Assembly (NCBI RefSeq): GCF_010091925.1
Contig: NZ_WVID01000018.1
Location: 119,148-183,147 of the forward strand
Direction of reading: 5' to 3'
DNA: 64,000 nucleotides
Source: Nostoc sp. B(2019)
GTDB taxonomy: Bacteria > Cyanobacteriota > Cyanobacteriia > Cyanobacteriales > Nostocaceae
Shown here: positions 25,696 through 33,493 of the stretch, in pieces
Position numbering within the stretch: the stretch's first letter is position 1
Layout of the letters: the number at the start of each line of letters is the position of its first letter
The notes under the pieces: model-generated
Told to the model about the DNA's origin: nothing
What the model saw: the letters and a program-made list of their open reading frames with translations, nothing else
Databases searched by the model: none
Position numbers and translations under genes: made by a program

Positions 25696-25992
25696 ATGAA
25701 CAAGCCTGATGAACAACTCGAACTACATTTAAGACCTCGTGATACAGAAACAGTATCAATAAAGATACCAACAGATACATTGGAATCACTCAAAAAAGTC
25801 GCAGCTAATCGAGATATGTCACTTGAGGGATTACTCAAATTTTACATTGGGCAGAGTTTGCGGCAAGACTTAGCTAAATTATTCTCTGAGCGCGTACTAG
25901 AATCAACCGCTCAAGTATTAGCACGGCATATTCAATCAGAAGAAGAAATTTTAAAAATCATTCAAGAAATTCAAGCTGAAATAAGTTTTTAG
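25696..25992 (+). CDS. CopG-like ribbon-helix-helix antitoxin-type protein
   Basis: 98 residues. DTETVSIKIPTDTLESLKKVAANRDMSLEGLLKFYIGQSLRQDL (about 17-60) fits a ribbon-helix-helix DNA-binding fold (one beta strand, two helices), followed by a helical C-terminal arm that would contact a toxin. A truncated RelE/ParE-type toxin frame follows directly (25997-26215). The pairing suggests a type II toxin-antitoxin module whose toxin has decayed. Alternatively the protein now acts alone as a repressor. Confidence 0.7.
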   Translation: MNKPDEQLELHLRPRDTETVSIKIPTDTLESLKKVAANRDMSLEGLLKFYIGQSLRQDLAKLFSERVLESTAQVLARHIQSEEEILKIIQEIQAEISF

Positions 25993-25996
25993 TTAA

Positions 25997-26215
25997 CTTA
26001 AAGTAAAAAGCGATCGCACTTACAAACTGTCAAACTCTTTTATATTTAACGTTGAAAATCTGGCGGATGTAGGTAGTATTAAAAAACTCAAAGCTGATTG
26101 TGACTATTATCTCATCAGAATTGGAGATTACAGAATTGGTATTGCTGTGTACGAAGATGCGGTAATTTTTGTAAGGGTATTGCACAGAAAAGATGTTTAC
26201 AAATACTTTCCGTAA
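25997..26215 (+). pseudogene. 5'-truncated RelE/ParE-type toxin
   Basis: Downstream of the antitoxin stop, one frame stays open to TAA at 26213. Its end, KKLKADCDYYLIRIGDYRIG followed by IFVRVLHRKDVYKYFP, is the C-terminal half of RelE/ParE toxins (core strands with the conserved Arg residues and the HRKDVY end). The usual N-terminal helices are missing; the sequence before FIFNVENLADVGSIK contains a HIP1 site and no start codon. It is therefore a remnant, not an active toxin, unless an uncommon start is used. Confidence 0.7.
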
Positions 26216-26312
26216 TTTCGCCCCTTTGACCTCTATGCCATTGAAGCTGCAAACTCTTATTTGCTAAGATTTCCAGTGCGACAACATTGAAATAGGGCAA
26301 CTCTTCATCACC

Positions 26313-27308
26313 ATGCCAACATCTACAATTGACGGTAAAGACGCAGCAGCTATCCAAGCCGCAAGAGTTGGGGTTGCTGTATGCGATCGCTCTCACTGGG
26401 GACGCATCAAAGTAGCTGGCGATGATCGCCTCAACTTCTTACATAATCAAAGTACTAACAATTTCCAAATACTCAAGCCAGGACAAGGTTGTGATACTGT
26501 TTTCGTCACTTCCACAGCCAGGACAATTGATCTAGCAACCGCCTACGTTAGAGAAGATGCGGTAATCTTGCTAGTTTCACCAAACCGCCGCCAGTTTCTC
26601 ATGGAATGGTTGGATAAATATATTTTCTTTACCGATAAGGTGGAATTATCTGATATTACAGAATACACCAACACCTTTAGCCTCATCGGCCCTGGAAGCG
26701 ATGCTGTTATGGAAAAGTTGGGTATTGGTGAGCTAATCGGGCAACCTTACGCTAGTCATCAAGTATACACAATTCCACCTGCGGAGGGTGTGCGAATCGC
26801 TGTGGGTAGTGGGTTAGCGGCTCCTGGATACACCTTTACTTTCCCCTATACTGACAAAGCCACGGTGTGGAACAAACTGTTAGAGGCGGGGGCGGTGGAG
26901 ATGAGCGATCGCGCCTGGGATGCATTGCGAATTTTAGAAGGACGCCCATCCCCCGATTCTGAACTGACTGATGATTACAACCCCTTGGAAGTTGGTTTAT
27001 GGCAGACTATTTCTTTTAACAAGGGTTGCTACATCGGACAAGAAACCATCGCCCGGTTAAACACATACAAAGGTGTAAAACAACACCTTTGGGGTATCCG
27101 CCTCAGTGCCCCTGCTGAAGTTGGAAGTGCGATCGCAGTTGGAGATGAAAAAGTAGGCAAGCTTACCAGTTACACAGAAACCGCTGATGGTTACTTTGGA
27201 CTGGGTTACATCCGCACCAAAGCTGGTGGCGTTGGCTTAAAAGTTCAAGTGGGAGAAACTGAGGGCGAAATAGTAGCAACCCCCTTTGTTTCTCACGAGT
27301 ACCCATAG
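26313..27308 (+). CDS. ygfZ: Folate-binding YgfZ/GcvT-type Fe-S cluster assembly protein
   Basis: 331 residues. It resembles the T-protein fold (DRSHWGRIKVAGDDRLNFLHNQSTN near 25-50) and carries the YgfZ signature KGCYIGQE (about 235-243) with its essential Cys, which distinguishes it from aminomethyltransferase GcvT. YgfZ proteins use tetrahydrofolate in the maturation or repair of Fe-S enzymes such as radical SAM proteins; plant plastids have a homologue of cyanobacterial origin. It is monocistronic as far as can be seen. Confidence 0.88.
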   Translation: MPTSTIDGKDAAAIQAARVGVAVCDRSHWGRIKVAGDDRLNFLHNQSTNNFQILKPGQGCDTVFVTSTARTIDLATAYVREDAVILLVSPNRRQFLMEWLDKYIFFTDKVELSDITEYTNTFSLIGPGSDAVMEKLGIGELIGQPYASHQVYTIPPAEGVRIAVGSGLAAPGYTFTFPYTDKATVWNKLLEAGAVEMSDRAWDALRILEGRPSPDSELTDDYNPLEVGLWQTISFNKGCYIGQETIARLNTYKGVKQHLWGIRLSAPAEVGSAIAVGDEKVGKLTSYTETADGYFGLGYIRTKAGGVGLKVQVGETEGEIVATPFVSHEYP

Positions 27309-27464
27309 TTCGCATCGTTACAGGATGAATGGCATCAGTAGACACTCAATTTCCACCTTTAAGTTAAGGGAGAGAAAAAGGGGAAAGGCTGAAATTTACC
27401 CCTTACCCTTTAACCTTTTCCTAGACCACAAAGGAGATTCATAGTGCTTGTAGGAGATATTGAC

Positions 27465-28382
27465 TCAATCCCTTCCAGTGCCTTGACAAAATTCATCTAC
27501 CCACGAAGCCAGACTACGAGCATTGGTGTTGAGTGATAAATTAAGTTTTTTCTTAACGTCTTGTAGTTGTATATTTACATATTTACCATTACGAGGAATC
27601 TCGGTGGTAATTGCCAGTGATGCTGATGAAGGGAGCCGCTCAAACTGCGATTGCACTGTTTTGCCATTACCGGAACCCTCAGTAGCCAATGCTAAAGAAG
27701 GCATGGTTTTGGCTTTGCTGGGAACCTCAGTGGTAATTGTTAGTGATGCTGCTGAAGAGAGTCGCTCTAGCTGCGATGTCTGACGACAAGCTGCAAAGCT
27801 ACGCGCTTGTTTTTCACGTAGTAAAGCGGCTGGTGACTTGGTTGGAGGCTCAGGAGTAATCTTAGTAGCAGCTGCGATCAATGGTACAGGTTTATGTGCG
27901 TGAGCCACTTCCGTAGTAACTGTAAACAATGGTATTAACTTGTGTGTACGTAGCAAATCTGAGGGCAGCTTTTGGGAGTCTAACGTCTTGGCAACAGGCT
28001 GGGGAGCAACCTTAGTAGCAGTTGTCACAAATTGCATGGCTTTACTCTCCTCTAAACTTATATCCTCTGAAGATATGTGCTCAAACTGTGCAGCTACGGA
28101 ATGCTCTGATTTTATTAAACGTAACTCTTCATCGGGATTGAAGTTGAGGCCTAAAGCTGCAACTATTTTGTCAGGATTATTACTTAGCTCAGAGAGAAAA
28201 GTAAGTATATCATCAAACTGCGGCTCCAAAACAGACAGCGTTGCCAAAATAAAACCAGATAAAGGACGCCGCACACCATCGTAAGTGCCCCAAATTCGCA
28301 TTTTGGCAAGCCAGGGACAATTTTGCTCGTAGTAACTTAGCCACTTCTGTTTCAAGGATTGACGCAGCTGCTGGATATTCAT
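27465..28382 (-). CDS. DUF5331-type cyanobacterial protein with internal duplication
   Basis: 305 residues from the ATG at 28382 (MNIQQLRQSLKQKW); the frame opens slightly earlier. The N-terminal 100 residues (WLSYYEQNCPWLAKMRIWGTYDGVRRPLSGF..ALGLNFNPDEEL) match what I know as DUF5331. The rest is low-complexity, Thr/Ala/Lys-rich, with a repeated unit (SSAASLTITTEVP / SSASLAITTEIP near residues 215 and 260) that is also a direct DNA duplication. The C-terminal RSLASWVDEFC looks like a small helical end. The function is unknown. Confidence 0.7.
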   Translation of the reverse strand: MNIQQLRQSLKQKWLSYYEQNCPWLAKMRIWGTYDGVRRPLSGFILATLSVLEPQFDDILTFLSELSNNPDKIVAALGLNFNPDEELRLIKSEHSVAAQFEHISSEDISLEESKAMQFVTTATKVAPQPVAKTLDSQKLPSDLLRTHKLIPLFTVTTEVAHAHKPVPLIAAATKITPEPPTKSPAALLREKQARSFAACRQTSQLERLSSAASLTITTEVPSKAKTMPSLALATEGSGNGKTVQSQFERLPSSASLAITTEIPRNGKYVNIQLQDVKKKLNLSLNTNARSLASWVDEFCQGTGRD

Positions 28383-28436
28383 TGGATGCCTCGCTTCGGT
28401 CAACAAGAGTGCAGACCTGTATGATTTTAATTAGGT

Positions 28437-28769
28437 TTATACCTGTGGATGAAATCGATAATAAAGCATCTGTTTGACTCTTTTACCACTTCGTAAATGT
28501 TGTTCTACCAGTAAAGGTACTTCATGGGGTTGAACGCCGCTATACCAAACCATGTCGGGTAATGTCAGCACCATCGGGCCGTTACCGCATTGTCCTAAAC
28601 AACTGCTAGCAGTTACCGTCACTTCCGGGACTGGTAAAGCCGCAAAAGCTTCTAATACCTTGGCTGCGCCTTGCTTTTTACAAGTGCGATTTTGGCACAC
28701 CCGCACGCATTTAGGAAAAGAGGGTTGGTCTGTTGTGGGGAAGTTTGATGATTGAGTTGTGTTTGTCAT
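28437..28769 (-). CDS. Thioredoxin-like [2Fe-2S] ferredoxin-type protein
   Basis: 110 residues. Cysteines at 25, 30, 57 and 61 in the pattern VCQNRTC..SSCLGQCGNGP fit a thioredoxin-fold [2Fe-2S] site as in NuoE/HoxE-like and (2Fe-2S) ferredoxins; Cys21 is additional. Such proteins carry electrons in the cytoplasm, but the partner is unknown. Its ATG is part of the ATGACAA unit of a heptamer tract (28766-28790), so its start context was made by a repeat. The first 20 residues are Thr/Ser/Pro-rich and probably disordered. Confidence 0.8.
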   Translation of the reverse strand: MTNTTQSSNFPTTDQPSFPKCVRVCQNRTCKKQGAAKVLEAFAALPVPEVTVTASSCLGQCGNGPMVLTLPDMVWYSGVQPHEVPLLVEQHLRSGKRVKQMLYYRFHPQV

Positions 28770-28828
28770 TTGTCATTTGTCACTTGTAATTTCTCAAAAG
28801 TCCGAGACTAAGGACTAATGACTAGTGA

Positions 28829-29803
28829 CTAATCTACTGATAGTCCTTTTGATGCAAGCCATTCGCGGTTAAATATCCGTGACTGATACCGGGAACCACT
28901 ATCACATAGGATGGTAACGATCGTATGTCCTGGGCCCAACTGCTTCGCTAGGGCTACAGCTGCACCGACATTAATACCCGTGGAACCACCCATTAACAGC
29001 CCATCTTTTCGTAGTAGCTGGTAAACTACCCGCAACGCTTCTGTATCATCTATCTGGATGGCATCATCAGCGGGTGCGCCTTCCATGTTGGCTGTGACAC
29101 GACTGTTACCAATGCCTTCGGTGATGGAACTTCCTTCTATCTTGATTTCACCAGTTTTAATATAGCTATAAAGTCCGCTACCCAGCGGATCGGCAACAAC
29201 GCATTTAATCGCCGGATTTTGTTCTTTCAAGTACAACGCTACACCAGCAAAAGTACCGCCAGTACCAGTTGCAGCTACCCACCCATCGATTTTACCATCT
29301 GTCTGCGCCCAAATTTCCGTCCCTGTAGTTTCGTAGTGGGCGCGGCGGTTGGCTAAATTATCAAACTGATTTGCCCAAATGGCATTATCCAACTCAGCGG
29401 CTATTCTGCCAGATAACCTGACGTAGTTGTTGGGGTCTTTGTAGGGTACAGCAGGGACGGGACGAACTTCAGCGCCTAACGCTGTCAGTGCGTCTATCTT
29501 TTCTTGTGATTGGGTATCAGGAATAATAATTAGGCATTTGTAGCCTTTGGCGTTGCATATATGTGCTAGTCCAATGCCAGTATTACCAGCAGTTCCTTCT
29601 ACGACAGTACCACCAGGTTTGAGTAGACCTTTCTCTTCTGCATCTTTGATAATGTAAAGTGCGGCCCGGTCTTTGACGGAACCACCAGGATTCAGAAATT
29701 CTGCTTTACCGAGGATTTCGCAACCTGTTTCTTCACTGAAGCTGTTTAAGCGAATCAGAGGTGTGTTACCAATAGTGCCTACAAAGCCATTTTTGATATC
29801 CAT
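28829..29803 (-). CDS. cysK: Cysteine synthase (O-acetylserine sulfhydrylase), PLP-dependent
   Basis: Forms cysteine from O-acetylserine and sulfide. 324 residues of the fold-type II PLP family: PLP lysine is Lys44 in NPGGSVKDRAA; the phosphate loop is GTGGTFAGV; the substrate loop is EGTAGNTGIGLA (about 69-80), which differs from the TSGNTG of enterobacterial CysK and is typical of a cyanobacterial subgroup. The family also contains cystathionine beta-synthase-like enzymes, so a transsulfuration-related activity is possible. It is separated from the [2Fe-2S] gene by heptamer repeats. Confidence 0.88.
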   Translation of the reverse strand: MDIKNGFVGTIGNTPLIRLNSFSEETGCEILGKAEFLNPGGSVKDRAALYIIKDAEEKGLLKPGGTVVEGTAGNTGIGLAHICNAKGYKCLIIIPDTQSQEKIDALTALGAEVRPVPAVPYKDPNNYVRLSGRIAAELDNAIWANQFDNLANRRAHYETTGTEIWAQTDGKIDGWVAATGTGGTFAGVALYLKEQNPAIKCVVADPLGSGLYSYIKTGEIKIEGSSITEGIGNSRVTANMEGAPADDAIQIDDTEALRVVYQLLRKDGLLMGGSTGINVGAAVALAKQLGPGHTIVTILCDSGSRYQSRIFNREWLASKGLSVD

Positions 29804-30111
29804 TTTGAATTTACCTAACGTGAGTATCTATAAAAATTTTGGCTTATAGTGGTGGCAAGATAACGATCGCCTTCCATTCTTTAGGCAAGTGCGATCGCCA
29901 CCATACCTGACTCAAATTTAGAATAAACCCTGGCAATATGTGATCGCCCCTGGCGGTAGCAAGATTTGCTAGATATTTCTCTGACACATCAGGATGATTT
30001 TTTAGCTTTGTCAGCAATACAATACTGCTTACTTATACGTGAGCTAATATACAAAAAGGCTAACTGATAAGTACTGATATTATTTTATTGTTCTCAAAGG
30101 GGTGGATACTG
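29804..30111. other. Gene-free region upstream of cysK and the small membrane protein
   Basis: 308 bases between divergent genes containing several GCGATCGC-like sites and no coding frame I can support. It presumably holds both promoters. AAAGGGGTGG just ahead of 30112 is the likely ribosome-binding region of the next gene. Confidence 0.5.
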
Positions 30112-30444
30112 ATGACATCTCAAGATGATCGCTGTAAAGAACTTGAACAACGGGAACTTACACTACGAGAACGAGAAATGCAAGTCAGACTCCGAGAGAT
30201 GGAAGCTGACATCCATGCTTCTGATGCGCCTTTTCATAAAACTGTTAAGCATAAGCATCAGCTGGAAAGTTCCTCAAAATCGTTGATGAAAAAACTGATT
30301 ATCGCTGGAAAACTGTTTGCTCTCGGTGTTGCGGTGCTAGTTGCAGTAAGAATAGCCTCAGTGATTGCCGGAATTGTTATTGTTGCAGCATTGACATGGA
30401 TATCTTACAAACTATTTTTTGAATCCCCAAAAAACAAGCTTTAA
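30112..30444 (+). CDS. Small membrane protein with N-terminal coiled coil
   Basis: 110 residues from the ATG at 30112, which follows AGGGGTGG. The N-terminal part (CKELEQRELTLREREMQVRLREMEADI, about 8-33) is a heptad-like charged coiled coil; the C-terminal part has two adjacent hydrophobic segments (about 65-103: LFALGVAVLVAVRIASVIAG and IVIVAALTWISYKLFF). It is a plausible inner-membrane scaffold protein, but no family is recognised. Its 3' side is packed with MITE-like elements. Confidence 0.6.
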   Translation: MTSQDDRCKELEQRELTLREREMQVRLREMEADIHASDAPFHKTVKHKHQLESSSKSLMKKLIIAGKLFALGVAVLVAVRIASVIAGIVIVAALTWISYKLFFESPKNKL

Positions 30445-30449
30445 TTTTT

Positions 30450-30587
30450 ATACCAAGTTGCCACTGCTTGTCATTCTGAGTCAAGAGTACCCTGCGGGAA
30501 GCAAGCTACATGTAGCTTGCTGAGATACACTACACTGCGTTTCATGGCGAACAGTATGACAAAATAATATCTTTGGCAACTTGGTAT
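30450..30587. mobile_element. MITE-like element, 138 bp, 14-bp terminal inverted repeats ATACCAAGTTGCCA
   Basis: The left end (30450-30463) is the perfect inverse of the right end TGGCAACTTGGTAT (30574-30587). Further pairing extends inward (TTGTCATTCTG / CAGTATGACAA). Inside is a palindromic AAGCTACATGTAGCTT. No coding capacity. A different MITE-like element begins 14 bases downstream. Confidence 0.75.
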
Positions 30588-30601
30588 TACCTATCACTTA
30601 C

Positions 30602-30692
30602 AGGACTTACGCAAAATTATGAAAAAACGAACCGCAAAGGACACAAAGGGCACAAAGTTAAGAGGGTTTCAGAGAGTTCTTGCGTAAGTCCT
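30602..30692. mobile_element. MITE-like element, 91 bp, terminal inverted repeats AGGACTTACGCA
   Basis: AGGACTTACGCA (30602-30613) and TGCGTAAGTCCT (30681-30692) are perfect inverted ends. The inside has ACGAACCGCAAAGGACACAAAGGGCACAAAG, a recognisable cyanobacterial intergenic motif. It is the uninterrupted short form of the element at 22627-22883. Confidence 0.75.
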
Positions 30693-30695
30693 AAC

Positions 30696-32066
30696 TTATG
30701 ACCGTTTTTCAGCCAGGGTTGATATTGTTAATACTTGCGGTGGTGTAGCATCGGGCGGATAGAGAAAGTCTACTTCTACTAAGGAGCGATCGCCTGGCTT
30801 GATATTTAATAAAACTAACGGTTCTCCTGGTTGACCTCTCTTTTGCACTAGATGTACAAACTTGGTTTGTGACTGACCTTGGTCATTTTTGTAACGTACC
30901 CGCACTGTACCTCGGAAGAAAACTTGGCGAGCTGGTGTACTAAAAAAGCGTAAACCTGGTTTTACCAACTGATCTTCTTTTAGTGGTGTTTGCATGGATA
31001 CACTCACAGTCTGAGGACTTTGATTATTGTTATATAGCGGCAACTTGAGACTATATTGAATCCCATAGTTTCCGTGAGCGCGATATGCGGTGTCAGGATA
31101 GCGCACCAGCATGGTTGCACTCTGAATTTGACCAGTCCCTAGAGTTCCGCCATGCAGGGTACTCAGAGCGTAAGAAAACACTTGACCAGGCTGCGGAATA
31201 GTTAGATACCTGGCTTTAGGACTATCCACCAAAAAGGCTCTCCATTGGGAACCCCCAGCGACTCCAGCAACACGTCCGTAAATTCTAGGCTTGCCAGTAT
31301 CTTCTAAGGGTGTAGGGGTTTTATCACGTGGTACAGCTAAGTCACCATTATCTAGTAAATTTTGCCACTCTGCTAAAGTAGGCGATCGCTCGCTACCATC
31401 TGGATTTGTGCGTGCAAACATCGCTAGGCTAGCTGCATAGACAGTGCTATTACTCCACAGTCGCATTAACGTAGACCGACCATTCAAAGGCGGTGTCAAT
31501 CCTTGCACGGGTATTGGCAGATTTAGTAACATCTGACTTTGCCCTGATGGAATCTCAATTTGAGCCGGGAAAATCTCTTGTCGCCTTCCTCTTAAGATAT
31601 CAGACATGACGCGATCGCCCGGCCCTGCAAAAACTGTACCCAAAAGATTTTGACTCAAAGATGGTAACTGAATAAATGGCGCATCGGGTTGACTTAAATA
31701 ACTCGCCGCTTGCCAAATATTTACTTTCGCTGGTTGTGAACCAGGGTTATGCAAAATTATCCCCAAATAGAGCGAGCGCAAATTCTCTGGTGGTTCAGCT
31801 TTAGCAACGTGGTGGGCAAAAATATCGAATCGCCCCCGAAAGGGAAAATTTAAATGTGCCATTGGCACTTTTTTACCATCTGGTGGAAAGGTAGAGAGTA
31901 AAATCCCTTCTTTCAAAACTAATTCTGGACTATTACTGTTAAACGTTGGTATTGTATCCAGCTTGCCTGGTAAAGGACGCACTTCTTGCGGTTGTACCAC
32001 TTCTTCAGGCGTTGGCGTAGCAGGAGTTAATTGAGCGATCGGAAAAAATAGTAACAATGGCCACAT
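30696..32066 (-). CDS. DUF3370-type secreted or periplasmic cyanobacterial protein
   Basis: 456 residues from ATG 32066; the frame is also open to TTG 32090, and GGAGG lies just after that TTG. The first residues MWPLLLFFPIAQLTPATP look like a short signal peptide. The body is beta-rich (VYAASLAMFARTNPDGS, YGRVAGVAGGSQWRAFLVDSP, FVHLVQKRGQPGEPLVLLNIKPG) and matches my memory of DUF3370, a cyanobacterial family of unknown function. Its stop lies within a few bases of the MITE-like element. Role unknown, likely envelope. Confidence 0.75.
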   Translation of the reverse strand: MWPLLLFFPIAQLTPATPTPEEVVQPQEVRPLPGKLDTIPTFNSNSPELVLKEGILLSTFPPDGKKVPMAHLNFPFRGRFDIFAHHVAKAEPPENLRSLYLGIILHNPGSQPAKVNIWQAASYLSQPDAPFIQLPSLSQNLLGTVFAGPGDRVMSDILRGRRQEIFPAQIEIPSGQSQMLLNLPIPVQGLTPPLNGRSTLMRLWSNSTVYAASLAMFARTNPDGSERSPTLAEWQNLLDNGDLAVPRDKTPTPLEDTGKPRIYGRVAGVAGGSQWRAFLVDSPKARYLTIPQPGQVFSYALSTLHGGTLGTGQIQSATMLVRYPDTAYRAHGNYGIQYSLKLPLYNNNQSPQTVSVSMQTPLKEDQLVKPGLRFFSTPARQVFFRGTVRVRYKNDQGQSQTKFVHLVQKRGQPGEPLVLLNIKPGDRSLVEVDFLYPPDATPPQVLTISTLAEKRS

Positions 32067-32106
32067 ATTTTTAGATATTTTGTCCTCCAAAAAGACGCTG
32101 ACAACT

Positions 32107-32640
32107 TTATATAAGTGCCAGATTGTTAATAATTAATACGAAATCTGCAAGAATGCCGAGCAAATTTTCTTGATTTAAAACCGGAACGTGGACAAAAATA
32201 CAACACGTTGTGAGTTGATTTTGACACAAGTAGTTCAGGACTGAATAATAAAGACCCTCTCTTCGAGACGCTACGCGAACACAAACAAATTTACCGCAGT
32301 CGTGACTAATCTCAATTTCCGCAGTTCTCATGACTAATTTTTCTAAATCAACCCCTGTCTGCAAAATACTGTTTTCCCAGCTAGCACCTACTTCTACACT
32401 TAATTGCCTACGGCTTGCAGCCATCCCACAACAGATGATGCAATCAGGTTGCATTTCATTGATTTTTTCAATTACCTGAGAACTAGCAAGCTGCACATCT
32501 ACGGGTAACTGGCGTAAAAAAGTTAAATCATGGGGTAGCGATTCAAGTTTGGTAACTTCTAGTAATAAATCATCAGAAGAATTTGACTGTTGATCGCTTA
32601 ACCAAGTGGCAAAAGAAGTTAATAGTATTCTTTTCTTCAT
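32107..32640 (-). CDS. Peptidase C15 (pyroglutamyl peptidase I)-like protein with repeat insertion beside the catalytic Cys
   Basis: 177 residues. The start KKRILLTSFATWLSDQQSNSS resembles the Pcp N-terminus; CIICCGMAASRRQLSVEVGASWEN corresponds to the Glu region; Cys120 in HDCGKFVC and His151 in CIFVHVPVL are the candidate catalytic Cys/His pair. Directly after Cys120 lie eight residues (VRVASRRE, coded by 32257-32280) written by the dispersed repeat GTTCGCGTAGCGTCTC. Ordinary family members continue from the Cys into a short segment and a Y..L helix, here GLYYSVLNYL. Activity is therefore uncertain. It is divergent from hisH, 58 bases away. Confidence 0.75.
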   Translation of the reverse strand: MKKRILLTSFATWLSDQQSNSSDDLLLEVTKLESLPHDLTFLRQLPVDVQLASSQVIEKINEMQPDCIICCGMAASRRQLSVEVGASWENSILQTGVDLEKLVMRTAEIEISHDCGKFVCVRVASRREGLYYSVLNYLCQNQLTTCCIFVHVPVLNQENLLGILADFVLIINNLALI

Positions 32641-32698
32641 AACAAATATTATTTAGAATAGAAAAACCCTCCATAATAAATTTACAAGGAGCAGGTAA

Positions 32699-33334
32699 AT
32701 GCCAGTAATTGCGGTCGTAGATTACGAGATGGGAAATTTGCACTCAGTCTGTAAAGGCTTGGAAAAAGCTGGGGCAACTCCTAATATTACTTATTCTCCA
32801 AAGGAATTAGAACAGGCAGATGCAGTTATTTTGCCCGGAGTCGGTTCATTTGATCCCGCAGTGCAACACCTGCGGGCCCGTGGTTTGGAACAACCCATTA
32901 AGGATGCGATCGCATCTGGTAAACCTTTTTTGGGAATTTGTCTGGGACTGCAAATTCTCTTTGAATCGAGTTCAGAAGGTACTCAACCAGGACTGGGAAT
33001 TGTTCGAGGAAAAGTGCGGCGATTTCTTCCCGAACCTGACATTGCGATACCTCATACAGGTTGGAATCAACTGCAAGTGACTCAGCCAAAAAGTATTTTG
33101 TGGGAGCATTTGCCATCAGATCCTTGGGTATATTTTGTCCATTCCTATTATGTTGACCCAATTGACCCGCAAATCCGTGCAGCAACCGTTACCCACGGTA
33201 CTCAAACTGTAACAGCTGCGATCGCTCATGAAAACCTGATGGCAGTTCAATTTCACCCGGAAAAATCCTCTAATATTGGATTGCAAATCTTGTCTAATTT
33301 TGTTGCTCAAGTCCGCGAAAAAATTGCTGCATAA
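32699..33334 (+). CDS. hisH: Imidazole glycerol phosphate synthase glutaminase subunit HisH
   Basis: Glutaminase half of the HisFH complex in histidine biosynthesis; supplies ammonia to HisF. 211 residues, the usual length. Catalytic triad: Cys81 in FLGICLGLQIL, His186 and Glu188 in VQFHPEKS. The N-terminus VVDYEMGNLHSV is the HisH form of the family's start. The start ATG is preceded by AGGAG at suitable spacing. No other his gene is in the window, normal for dispersed cyanobacterial his genes. Confidence 0.95.
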   Translation: MPVIAVVDYEMGNLHSVCKGLEKAGATPNITYSPKELEQADAVILPGVGSFDPAVQHLRARGLEQPIKDAIASGKPFLGICLGLQILFESSSEGTQPGLGIVRGKVRRFLPEPDIAIPHTGWNQLQVTQPKSILWEHLPSDPWVYFVHSYYVDPIDPQIRAATVTHGTQTVTAAIAHENLMAVQFHPEKSSNIGLQILSNFVAQVREKIAA

Positions 33335-33493
33335 TCCCATTTTTAATTTTGTTTTTTGTCCTCTGTTACAAAGTTATGAGCCAAGGAAGCCTCTCTACGA
33401 GACGCTCCGCGAACCGCTCCGACTTTGCGCTTTGTCATTTGTCTTTTGTCCTTCGTTAATATTCAATGACCAATGACTAATGACTAATTAATC
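33335..33493. repeat. Composite repeat region between hisH and rsmD
   Basis: Holds an AGCCAAGGAAGCC..CTCTACGAGACGCTCCGCGAACC unit of the GCGTAGCGTCTC family (about 33380-33416), then a GTCATTTGTCTTTTGTCCTT tract and ATGACCAATGACTAATGACTAA heptamers ending 9 bases ahead of the rsmD ATG. Confidence 0.7.
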
